Below, piece by piece: positions 1-7,262 of a DNA stretch of 8,982 nucleotides. This DNA comes from CALCMJ01 sp964475415 (GTDB lineage Bacteria > Bacteroidota > Bacteroidia > Chitinophagales > Saprospiraceae), in the NCBI GenBank assembly GCA_964475415.1, contig CAYYWZ010000106.1:1-8982 (forward strand), given 5' to 3'. How positions within the stretch are numbered: position 1 is the first letter of the stretch; each line of letters opens with the position of its first letter. The translations under genes were made by a program, and so were the position numbers. Under the pieces are notes generated by a model. The model searched no databases and was not told where the DNA came from. It was given only the letters and a program-made list of their open reading frames with translations.

Positions 1-1
1 A

Positions 2-64
2 AATAAAAGGAGATATGGGACTAGCCATGAAGCTGCAATCTCTATTATAGGATTAGCAATTTAA
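2..64 (+). CDS. 3' end of an unrecognised gene (partial)
   Basis: An open frame enters from the left edge and ends at TAA 62-64, giving a 20-residue C-terminal tail ending in HEAAISIIGLAI. The fragment is too short for me to name a family. It is treated as a real gene end because a strong intrinsic terminator starts ten bases after the stop codon. The alternating small and aliphatic residues at the very end would fit a final strand or helix of a globular enzyme, but this is only an impression. Confidence 0.5.
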   Translation, partial: NKRRYGTSHEAAISIIGLAI

Positions 65-73
65 AAGAAACCG

Positions 74-110
74 AAGGGGACATGAGCATATGCTTTTGTT
101 CCCTTTTTTT
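74..110 (+). terminator. Rho-independent terminator
   Basis: The arms AAGGGGACA (74-82) and TGTTCCCTT (97-105) form a nine-pair stem with one G-U wobble. A 14-base loop contains a further small palindrome (AGCATATGCT). The 3' arm runs straight into a seven-T tract (104-110). The placement just after the stop at 64 marks the end of the upstream transcription unit, so the next gene needs its own promoter. Confidence 0.85.
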
Positions 111-221
111 GTATTTGTATTTTGGAATTGTTTTAATATCAAGTTTTTTTTACTAGAATTATCCCAACAATTAGCAGTCTTTTGTAAAAGACATTTTTTA
201 AATCATTATAAAACCATTAGG

Positions 222-2203
222 ATGAAACATCTCTTACTCTCCTTTGTATTTTCATTTCTCTTTATTCTGCACATATTAATAATCTCTGTTCAGGAGAATA
301 CATATTAGAATTCATTTCTGATATTGAGGTATGCGAATTGACTTCTTTCATAATTATTGATGAGGAAATTCCAGATATAGAATTATATAGTATTTCTAAT
401 CCAGAGTTTTGTAGAATTAGTCAGTCTGTAAAAGAAGTAGATGGTTATGGCAATATAGTGCTAGTAAACGAACCTAATATCAATTATGTATGGAGTAATG
501 GTACAACAGGAAGTTTTATTAATGGATTAGGTCCCGGCACCTATTCTGTAACCGCAACTGGACAATTAGGTTGTGAGAAAACAGAGAGTTTTACGCTACA
601 ATGTTGTGAAGCGTATATTGAATATCCTGAGGAAGAAGAACAAGGAAGTGATGTACAAATAGATGTAGAGGACTTTTATATAACTCCTACTTTTATATAT
701 CCGGATGAAGGAGCAAGTGATGGATCAATTTTTTTAAATTTGGGAGGAGGATCAGGTAATTATGTAATTACTTGGTATTCTTCAAATAATATAATTTCAA
801 ATCAAGAGGATCTTGTAAATGTTCCTTCTGGTGTATATACAGTTTTCATACAAGATGGCTGTTCATCGCAAACCTTTAGAATAGAATTATTTAATTGCAA
901 TGAAGATGATTTTATGGACTTAATTAAATTTGATATAAAGAGACATCCATGTTATCAGGGGGCGAAAAATATTACACCTGGAATAGTTTGTATAGACTTT
1001 ACTGCATTTTTTATAGCCACTTTCAAAAAAAGAATAGTATTTAGGTCAATTGAGTTTACACCTGAATACCCTAAGCATTGTTTTGATGATGTATTAGACG
1101 ATTATTTTTGCTATACTACATTGTTGAATTGTAGTGATGTAAATACAATTATTGGAATTTGTGCAGAATTAGAGAATCAAGCCGATGCAACAACTGAGAT
1201 TACATATGACTCTGAAAACTTCACATGTACATCGATGCTTTCTTGTGATGGCGGTACGCCACTGGAAGTAGAAGAATTAGCAAATGTTGAATTTTATGGT
1301 GTTTTTGATCCTGAGTATGATCCAGATTTTCCATGCAGAGGAAGGGCTCAATGTCCTTTAGATGGGTCTTACTTTGATAAGCCAATTGAAGGTGATTTGG
1401 TTTGTGATGAGATTTTAGTCCAAACTGGTGATTCGGAATGTACAGTTAAATGTCATTGTGAATTTAATGGGGTGAAAATTAATGATTATGCTGTAGTTAT
1501 GACAAATTATGATTGTGGTGAAGTTGTTTATAATGCAGATGGTACACATGGTTCAGATGGAAATAGTAAAGGTTGTAATGATCCTCAAAAGCCAATACCT
1601 GATAAAGCAGTGATTTATGACGCCTTTTTACATGATCAAGATGAGTTTTGTGCAGATTCATATCTTGATATAACTTATCAAGTACCTAATTCAGAGACTG
1701 CAACAGAAGATGATATCTGCACGGTTTGCATAAGATGTGATGCTGATAATGAAAACTATATGATTAAAGGTGTGGCCGTAGGTTCGGATACTTATTTTAA
1801 CCATAAGGGACAGTGTGTTACACGATATTTTTGTTCATTTGGAGGTTACATTTTTGGCAATGATAATATTTTGCCATTTAAATTTGAAATAGAAGGAAAT
1901 TGTTTAACGGGTGAGCAAGATACTTTTGTAGAAAGGAGAATCTCAGATCTTGAAATAAACCAATTTGTAGCTTTTCCCAATCCATTTAATAATGAATTAT
2001 TTTTATTGGGAAGCTCTAATAAAGATAAAAACTTTGATATTAGAATTTATGATATTAATGGTAGTATAATCACAAGAATGGCTAATTTGAAATTTAATTC
2101 TGAAAATGCTATTTCAACAGCTAACTGGCCACCTGGACTATATCAAGTAGTTTTTATTTCTAATAATGATGAAATTAGTTATGAGAAAGTTCTAAAACTC
2201 TAA
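222..2203 (+). CDS. Cysteine-rich secreted protein with T9SS type A sorting domain; signal peptide in a shifted frame
   Basis: This is a probable cell-surface or secreted cargo protein of the type IX secretion system. The long frame is open from 221 to 2203, but its first ATG, GTG or TTG codon is TTG 338 and its first ATG is at 914. A signal-peptide start, MKHLLLSFVFSFLF, begins at ATG 222 in another frame that stops at 306-308. A one-base (-1) shift around 250-268 joins it to LYSAHINNLCSGEY in the long frame, giving a plausible export signal. Counting from codon 338, two SprB-like repeats (about 18-87 and 105-180; motif YxWSNGxxxxxIxxLxPGxYxVxxxxxxGC) precede a core with about 23 cysteines (185-530). 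The C-terminal domain (about 540-621) has the type A pattern: FPNPF, then IYDINGxxI, then GLYxVVF and a final KVLKL. No catalytic domain is recognised. The shift could be a sequencing error, a true mutation or recoding. Confidence 0.8.
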
Positions 2204-2258
2204 ATAAGAGAGGAATTTTGTTCTAGCAATGTCCTTATCAATATATAGTTCAATATTA

Positions 2259-2291
2259 TTTGAAAACATAGTCTATTATGTCATATATTTA
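2259..2291 (+). promoter_or_regulatory. Possible Bacteroidota-type promoter for the T9SS type B gene
   Basis: TTTG at 2259-2262 and TATATTTA at 2284-2291 are separated by 21 bases. They resemble the Bacteroidota sigma factor consensus of a -33 TTTG and a -7 TAnnTTTG box, with one mismatch in the last base of the -7 box. Transcription would begin near 2298, leaving a leader of about 34 bases before ATG 2332. The region is very AT-rich, so a chance match is quite possible. Confidence 0.35.
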
Positions 2292-2331
2292 TCTTTTTAC
2301 TTTAAACTTTGTTAATTAAAGGTAAATATTG

Positions 2332-5172
2332 ATGAAAAGGATCTTTTTTTTAATGCTGTCATTCTGGTTTTCTTGCTCTTTGTTCTCACAGGTTAACACA
2401 TTTCACAGAATCTATGACAATGGAAACCGTGATTATACTGCACTAGCTATGGAACCGCATAGCGCTGGATATTATACTATGAATGCTGTAACAAGAAATG
2501 ATTCTATAGTTGCTATAAATGTGGCAAGCCTAGACAGAAAAGGTGATGAGGTTTGGAATAAAGATATTACTTACGGTGATTCAGAATTGTCTTCAATAGG
2601 TAATTTAGTTGTTTTAGAAGAAGACACGCTTTCATTTACCATACGTATAGATTCAGATATTGAGAATAGAAATATTATTACAAAGTTAGATCCTCAAGGG
2701 GATATTTTTTGGTCCAAAGCAACAGGGGGATTTAATGATGTTGTTTCAAATTTTTTCGATCAGAATATTGGTAGAAATTATGATAATACAACTATAAATA
2801 TCTCGAATTATCAAACAGATAATAATTTTTACTTACATGCGATGAATATCGCCAAAAATGGAGAAATTAAGTGGTCTCATAGATCATCGTTTACAGATAC
2901 TAGTTTGTTTACAGCTTTATCATTGGCTGTTGATTCTGATTTAAAAGTAGATTCAAGTTTTTCAGTTTTAACAAAGGTATTACAAGTTACCGCTAATCCT
3001 AAATTGACATTTTCGAATATAGGACTTATTAAATTAGATTCGTTAGGTTTTTTGAACTTTTCATCTTCTTACAGAATTGATAGTTTGAGATTGGATCCTT
3101 TGGGCATAAAAACATTTAGAGATTCTTCTGATGTAATAACGGGTTATTATAATTTATCGGATAATACAAATGCTGAGCACGGTTTTATTGTGAAGCTAGA
3201 TTCTCTTGGGGAAGTTATATGGGGTAAGAGAATTTCTCTAGGTAATGATTTTATTCGAACAAGTATAAATAGTGTTTCTGAATTGGAAAATGGTGATATA
3301 GTTGTAGGTGGAACTGTTGAAGATGAATTAAATAGTAATAATTATTCAATATTAATCAGATTAGATCAAACTGGAAAAATTATCTGGCAAAGATCTTATA
3401 CTAGAGAGCAAACTATAAGATACTTCGGAGAAGTGCATGGAATAGAAGAATCAGGATCAATTTATTACACTAACGCTGTAGATACAGCTACAATAAATGA
3501 TACTCTCAGGATTACTAACGTTAAGCTACAACTTATTTCTGTTGATGAAATGGGAGCCTCTATGTGTGAGGACACAATTTCACAGAATATCATATCAGAT
3601 CTGTTTTTTGAAAAAGATACGTTGATTGCTACAACTGTAAATGATACTATACTAGTTGATATCGAAAGTGAATCTGAAACTTTTAGTGGTTACGATATTC
3701 CAACTCTAACCCTACTAGACACAATGTTCTGTCCTAATGATCCGATCTTTGTAATAGAAGATGCAGAAACGGAAGGCGCAGTAGGATATGTATGGAACAC
3801 CGAAGAAATAACTCCATCTATTACCGTAGAAGAAGAAAGTAATCCTAGTGTTATCGTAACGATGGATCACGATCTAGGATGTTATATACTATGCGATACG
3901 GCAATAGTAGCTTATCACGATACAGTGATGACTGGAATACAGCTCAACACGGATGCGTTTTGTGAAGATAGGACAGTACGACTTACTGCAAGTATATCTC
4001 CTGGATTAGCACCATATTCAGTCTTATGGTCAACTATGCAAGAGGATTTGAGTATTGTAGTTCCTCCTACTGGAATGTATTCAGTCTCGGTAACAGATGC
4101 TTGTGATATCTTAGCGACTGCAGAGATTACAATAGATGAAAGTTCCTTGCCACAACCCGACCCTATAAGTATTTCTTTTGATCCGCAATTATATTGTAAT
4201 ACAGATCAGCTACAGTTAACAGCTGCTGGAAATAGTGTTCAGTACACTGAGTTTGAATGGACAGATGCTGCTGGGAATGTATTGGTAGGAAATACGGCTG
4301 TTATTATTGTTCCAGATTTTGGGACTTATAATGTTTCTGCATTAGATGACTGTAATTTTGAGGTAAGTGCTACGATTACAATTTCAGAAGCAGATCTTCC
4401 TGATCCTGAAGATGTATTACTCCTATTTGATGCAGATAGATACTGTTCGACAGGAGATATTGTATTGTTTACGGAAGGTGGGGATCTTTCCAATATAGAA
4501 TTTCTAGATGCTAATGGTACAGTAATAGGCCAAGGGTCCACAAGTCAAATGGTTCCAGATTTTGGTACGTATGCTTTTACTGCCTTAGATGCCTGTAACT
4601 TGGAGGTAGGTGCTCAGATTACTATTTCAGAAGATAATTTACCTACAGCTACTATTTCTATAGAATTAAGAGATTCTCTATTATGCGACTTAGGTATCAT
4701 AACCTTAGAATCTACGGTGAACAGTGACATTTTCAATCCATCTTATATTAGTAATTTTATGTGGTCCACAGGTGCTACTACAAGTGCTATAGATATAACA
4801 GAGTTTGGACTCTATACGATTACTGCGGAATATTGCAATGTGCCGATAGCTGCAGAGATAGATGCAACTCCTGATCTAAATAATATTGTTTCTTGGCCTA
4901 ATGTTTTTGCTCCACAAGGAGGACAGGATGTGGAAGAAGATAATCAGTCGTTTAGACCTTTTGTAGAATGTCCAGAAGCGGTAACAGATTATGAACTGAG
5001 AGTATACAGTAGGTGGGGCCAAGAGATTTTCCAAACCAATGATGTAACTGAGGCTTGGACGGGAGTAGAAGACGGAAATAGTGCTCCGGCCGATGCTTAT
5101 GTATATTATTCAACGTATACAATTTCTGGTGTATCTACTCAGGTAAACGGTACAGTTACCCTGCTTAGGTAA
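2332..5172 (+). CDS. Large secreted repeat protein with gliding-motility-associated (CHU_C, T9SS type B) C-terminal domain
   Basis: This is a 946-residue exported protein, probably surface-attached through the type IX secretion system. ATG 2332 is preferred over the TTG one codon upstream because it begins a clean signal peptide (MKRIFFLMLSFWFSCSLFSQ). Residues about 25-430 hold repeated units of the form KLDxxGxxxW (LDRKGDEVWNKD, KLDPQGDIFWSK, KLDSLGEVIWGK, RLDQTGKIIWQR), which suggests a beta-propeller-like fold. Residues about 457-849 contain tandem Ig-like units with paired cysteines. Residues about 850-946 form the CHU_C domain: WPNVFAP near the start, ELRVYSRWGQEIFQT, W-G, then PADAYVYYSTYTISG and a terminal TVTLLR. 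This type B signal is known from gliding-associated and surface proteins such as SprB. No enzymatic motif is seen, so an adhesin or structural role is the likeliest inference. The ypdA-like gene follows after 38 bp. Confidence 0.9.
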   Translation: MKRIFFLMLSFWFSCSLFSQVNTFHRIYDNGNRDYTALAMEPHSAGYYTMNAVTRNDSIVAINVASLDRKGDEVWNKDITYGDSELSSIGNLVVLEEDTLSFTIRIDSDIENRNIITKLDPQGDIFWSKATGGFNDVVSNFFDQNIGRNYDNTTINISNYQTDNNFYLHAMNIAKNGEIKWSHRSSFTDTSLFTALSLAVDSDLKVDSSFSVLTKVLQVTANPKLTFSNIGLIKLDSLGFLNFSSSYRIDSLRLDPLGIKTFRDSSDVITGYYNLSDNTNAEHGFIVKLDSLGEVIWGKRISLGNDFIRTSINSVSELENGDIVVGGTVEDELNSNNYSILIRLDQTGKIIWQRSYTREQTIRYFGEVHGIEESGSIYYTNAVDTATINDTLRITNVKLQLISVDEMGASMCEDTISQNIISDLFFEKDTLIATTVNDTILVDIESESETFSGYDIPTLTLLDTMFCPNDPIFVIEDAETEGAVGYVWNTEEITPSITVEEESNPSVIVTMDHDLGCYILCDTAIVAYHDTVMTGIQLNTDAFCEDRTVRLTASISPGLAPYSVLWSTMQEDLSIVVPPTGMYSVSVTDACDILATAEITIDESSLPQPDPISISFDPQLYCNTDQLQLTAAGNSVQYTEFEWTDAAGNVLVGNTAVIIVPDFGTYNVSALDDCNFEVSATITISEADLPDPEDVLLLFDADRYCSTGDIVLFTEGGDLSNIEFLDANGTVIGQGSTSQMVPDFGTYAFTALDACNLEVGAQITISEDNLPTATISIELRDSLLCDLGIITLESTVNSDIFNPSYISNFMWSTGATTSAIDITEFGLYTITAEYCNVPIAAEIDATPDLNNIVSWPNVFAPQGGQDVEEDNQSFRPFVECPEAVTDYELRVYSRWGQEIFQTNDVTEAWTGVEDGNSAPADAYVYYSTYTISGVSTQVNGTVTLLR
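3700..4878 (+). repeat. Tandem two-cysteine Ig-like repeats inside the T9SS type B protein
   Basis: Units start at about 3700, 3937, 4165, 4414 and 4654, each 75-83 codons. Most units begin with a strand of the form xIxLxxDxxxC and end with a GxYxVxAxDxC strand followed by xxITIxExxLP. The third and fourth units are the most alike at DNA level: the blocks beginning GTTCCAGATTTTGG at 4309 and 4552 are 243 bases (81 codons) apart and match over most of the next 90 bases. That points to a fairly recent internal duplication. The first unit (3700-3936) is the most divergent and carries extra cysteines. Confidence 0.75.
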
Positions 5173-5210
5173 GGAAATATAGCTTTTGTAGAAAAGCAAG
5201 TAAGATAATT

Positions 5211-6191
5211 ATGCCATTCCACTATGATCTAATTATTATAGGAGCTGGTCCTACTGGTATCAGTTGTGCTATAGCTGCTCATAAGGCAGGCTTGTCTTAT
5301 CGTGTTTTAGAAAAAGGTGTACTTGTCAATAGTATATATAATTTCCCATCTAACATGACCTTCTTTTCTACTTCTAAAAAATTAGAGATAGGAGATATAC
5401 CTTTTATAAGTCATACAGAAAAACCTACTAGGAAGGAGGCATTAGAATATTACAGAAGATTAAGCGAAAAATATGAGCTGAATATAAGTTATCAGTCTCG
5501 TGTAAATGAAGTGAAAAAGGAAGGTGATATCTTTATACTTGGTACCACAAGGAAACAATTTTTAGCTAAGCACATTATTGTGTCTACTGGTTTCTATGAT
5601 CTGCCTAGGATGTTATCTGTAGAAGGAGAGCATCTGCCTAAGGTAAAGCACTACTACGATGATGCACATCCCTATATAGGAGCTAAAATAGTTGTTGTTG
5701 GCGGTGCTAACTCTGCCTGTGATGTTGCTTTGGAAACATGGAGTAAGGGAGCGGATGTTACGCTGGTTGTCAGACAGCCAGAATTATATCATAAAGTAAA
5801 GTATTGGATTCTTCCCAATATCCAGAACAGGATCAAGGAAGGTTCGATAAAGGCATATTTTAGCTCTAATGTAAAAGCCATAAGACCTTACGAAGTAGAC
5901 ATAGAAACACCTGAAGGGGCGATAACTATAGAAAATGATTATGTACTAAGTATGACAGGATATCTTCCGGATTTTGAGTTTATGCAATCCCTAGGGATCA
6001 ACTTAGATAAAGAACATAAAATACCTCAGCATAATCCTGAAACCCTAGAGTCAAATGTTCCTAGTATCTATATTGCTGGAGTTATAGCAGCAGGTAAACA
6101 GACCAGTAAACTGTTTATAGAAAACACAAGAGATCACGCTGATCTAATCATACAGGATATTGTTACAAAGAAGTCAGAAAGTTTGCCTTAG
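5211..6191 (+). CDS. ypdA: YpdA-like FAD/NAD(P)H oxidoreductase (putative bacillithiol disulfide reductase)
   Basis: This is a cytoplasmic flavoprotein of 326 residues, the usual YpdA length. Members of the family use NADPH to reduce oxidised bacillithiol (BSSB) and so support thiol redox balance. The FAD-binding Rossmann motif GAGPTG is at residues 11-16 and the second, NAD(P)-binding glycine motif GGANSA at 164-169. The family signature NFPSNMTFFST lies at 44-54, and the C-terminal FAD-contacting segment IYIAGVIAAGKQTSKLFIEN at 286-305. There is no CxxC pair of the thioredoxin reductase type. The position held by Cys in the S. aureus motif GGGPCG is Thr15 here, and the nearest cysteine is Cys19. 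The gene lies 38 bp after the T9SS gene, with a small GCTTTT/AAAAGC hairpin (5182-5197) between them, so co-transcription is possible but not shown. Other bacillithiol genes are not in the window. Confidence 0.88.
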   Translation: MPFHYDLIIIGAGPTGISCAIAAHKAGLSYRVLEKGVLVNSIYNFPSNMTFFSTSKKLEIGDIPFISHTEKPTRKEALEYYRRLSEKYELNISYQSRVNEVKKEGDIFILGTTRKQFLAKHIIVSTGFYDLPRMLSVEGEHLPKVKHYYDDAHPYIGAKIVVVGGANSACDVALETWSKGADVTLVVRQPELYHKVKYWILPNIQNRIKEGSIKAYFSSNVKAIRPYEVDIETPEGAITIENDYVLSMTGYLPDFEFMQSLGINLDKEHKIPQHNPETLESNVPSIYIAGVIAAGKQTSKLFIENTRDHADLIIQDIVTKKSESLP

Positions 6192-6307
6192 TGTGGATTA
6201 ATGACCACATGTTTGAACAGAGCAAAATCCTATAATCTTCTAATCTTACAACTCCTAATGCTGACAATTTTAAATTTAAGCGTAATTACAATGATTTTAA
6301 TACCGAA

Positions 6308-6373
6308 GGAATAGTGTCAAAAAGTATTTATGCTATTCCAATTATAAGGGTAGCAGACGAGGCTAAAGCCTCG
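6308..6373 (+). repeat. Paired hairpins with REP-like GTAG motif
   Basis: The first hairpin is GGAATAG (6308-6314) with CTATTCC (6333-6339), enclosing an 18-base loop. The second is CGAGGCT (6358-6364) with AGCCTCG (6367-6373), a perfect seven-pair GC-rich stem with a two-base AA centre in otherwise AT-rich DNA. GTAG (6350-6353) lies four bases before the second stem. A GTAG-type tetranucleotide just 5' of a hairpin is the known arrangement of REP elements processed by RAYT transposases. Only one copy is visible and no RAYT gene is in the window, so assignment to REP is an inference. There is no T tract, so it is not a standard terminator. Confidence 0.45.
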
Positions 6374-6615
6374 GGTACATTAAACACATATGAATTTATT
6401 CCATGTAATCTATAAAGAAATATTAAAACAGAAGCTAGCTTGTATTACGATGGTTTATATTCAACAAAAATTTTGAATGTTACATACATGTGATATTTAC
6501 TAATATAACAACTACCTAAAAGATTTAGAAAATCACTTAATAAATATTCCACATATGATTTCTACCTTCCGTCTTTAGAAAATAGTTGACATTAAATTTT
6601 TATAAATATTCTATC

Positions 6616-6631
6616 TACCCAATTCCGGGTA
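6616..6631. promoter_or_regulatory. Operator-like palindrome, copy 1 (NarL/LuxR-type 7-2-7)
   Basis: The sequence TACCCAA-TT-CCGGGTA has perfect outer TACCC/GGGTA symmetry and a 7-2-7 spacing like that of NarL-type binding sites (TACYYMT-N2-AKRRGTA). It is followed by TATAAAATATGATC, which resembles the flank of copy 2. No cognate regulator is in the window. Confidence 0.4.
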
Positions 6632-6670
6632 TAAAATATGATCAAATAGTAATTAATCGCATATTATACA

Positions 6671-6686
6671 TACCTAAATCTGGGTA
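6671..6686. promoter_or_regulatory. Operator-like palindrome, copy 2 (NarL/LuxR-type 7-2-7)
   Basis: TACCTAA-AT-CTGGGTA repeats the copy 1 pattern 55 bp downstream in the same orientation, with changes mainly at inner positions and in the two-base centre. TACC/GGTA is kept. The flank AAAATATGGTA is also shared with copy 1. Conservation of the outer half-sites with variation inside is what paired binding sites for a dimeric regulator would show. Confidence 0.4.
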
Positions 6687-6696
6687 AAATATGGTA

Positions 6697-6710
6697 TGTA
6701 ATACATTACA
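6697..6710. promoter_or_regulatory. Perfect-arm palindrome TGTAAT-AC-ATTACA
   Basis: Two perfect six-base arms are separated by AC. The palindrome begins ten bases after the second 7-2-7 dyad. It has the size and symmetry of a helix-turn-helix operator, but AT-rich DNA produces such palindromes by chance and there is no second copy in the window. Confidence 0.3.
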
Positions 6711-6755
6711 GTAAAATTATATTTAATTTTTTCCTATATAAATAATACCAATCTT

Positions 6756-6787
6756 AATTAAAATTTAGATGGAACTAAATTTTAATT
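6756..6787. repeat. 13-bp perfect AT-rich inverted repeat
   Basis: AATTAAAATTTAG (6756-6768) and CTAAATTTTAATT (6775-6787) are perfectly complementary, separated by ATGGAA. It follows TAATACCAAT at 6744-6753, a string that resembles the ends of some small inverted-repeat elements, but no matching ATTGGTATTA end is found in the window. No T tract follows, so a simple terminator is unlikely. Confidence 0.45.
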
Positions 6788-6939
6788 TATTGCATTCTAA
6801 AAGAGAGACTTGTCATAGATTTCTTTCATTTTTTTGATTAAATGGCGCACATAACTGCCCAAAAATCAATGATTTAAATAAAAATCCGACAATTTTCTGT
6901 ATATTAAATTTTTATTCAACTATAACTAACAATGAAAGC

Positions 6940-7125
6940 ATGATCCACTACAATCTCAAGGTTAAAATCGTTTCTGTCACACCTACTTATGTTACTATTC
7001 TACTGCTATCTAGCAGATCTAAAATGAGAATGAAGACACATGCTTTTGTGAAACGAGTAGAGGAGGGGATCTACGAACCCTCTAACCCACAGTTACTCGA
7101 TAATATAAAAGTTAAGGAAAACTAA
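6940..7125 (+). CDS. Small hypothetical protein (61 residues)
   Basis: I do not recognise this protein. ATG 6940 is the only sensible start, since the ATG at 6932 runs into TGA after two codons. The first 25 residues alternate hydrophobic and polar residues (NLKVKIVSVTPTYVTILLL) like two or three beta strands. The rest is basic and then acidic (SKMRMKTHAFVKRVEEGIYE), with a predicted short helix. There is no signal peptide, and the single aliphatic stretch is too short for a confident membrane span. Codon use looks like that of the neighbouring genes. It lies alone between a long non-coding stretch and a hairpin (7205-7223). The palindrome AAATCA-A-TGATTT (6863-6875) lies 64 bases before its start and could be an operator. 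It is plausibly a real small gene, perhaps a folded regulatory protein, but that is a guess. Confidence 0.5.
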   Translation: MIHYNLKVKIVSVTPTYVTILLLSSRSKMRMKTHAFVKRVEEGIYEPSNPQLLDNIKVKEN

Positions 7126-7204
7126 GGCTAGTTTCTACAATTAAGTCTGGTAAGTATTTAAAAATCTCATTTCAAATTTTGATTTGTATAATTTTATGAA
7201 AATG

Positions 7205-7232
7205 AACGATTGTGAAAATCGTTAAGTTTTCT
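7205..7232 (+). terminator. Weak terminator-like hairpin
   Basis: AACGATT (7205-7211) pairs perfectly with AATCGTT (7217-7223) around a five-base loop, followed by AAGTTTTCTT. The T tract is short and interrupted. It lies 80 bases after the small ORF and 40 bases before the lipoprotein start, so it could end the first unit or act in the leader of the second. Confidence 0.35.
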
Positions 7233-7262
7233 TAATACTATTTGATACATAGTTGGTTCAAT

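Larger units (their letters stand above)
6192..6939. other. 748-bp dyad-rich region without a convincing gene
   Basis: No open frame of useful length is present on either strand, and I see no remnants of a recognisable protein. The region holds several inverted repeats: a weak TGTGG/CCACA hairpin just after the ypdA-like stop (6192-6209), a hairpin pair (6308-6373), two operator-like palindromes (6616-6631 and 6671-6686), a 14-bp palindrome (6697-6710), a 13-bp AT-rich dyad (6756-6787) and an AAATCA-A-TGATTT palindrome (6863-6875). The stretch is very AT-rich, especially after 6400. It could be a regulatory region, a decayed mobile element or the site of a small RNA. Confidence 0.6.

Noticed and set aside
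90..308. A 72-codon open frame starting at 90
   Set aside because: Its first part overlaps the terminator and its T tract and reads as low-complexity Phe-rich sequence. Only the portion from ATG 222 looks biological, and it belongs to the downstream gene's signal peptide.
4326..4541. A minus-strand open frame of 71 codons
   Set aside because: It lies wholly inside the repeat region of the T9SS type B gene and shows no domain or start signal; it is a shadow of the plus-strand coding sequence.
5182..5197. GCTTTT/AAAAGC hairpin as a terminator between the T9SS type B gene and the ypdA-like gene
   Set aside because: It is a short six-pair AT-rich stem without a following T tract, so transcription could readily continue into the next gene.
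6744..6900. A complete MITE
   Set aside because: Only one end-like string (TAATACCAAT) is present; no inverted partner or target-site duplication could be found in the window.
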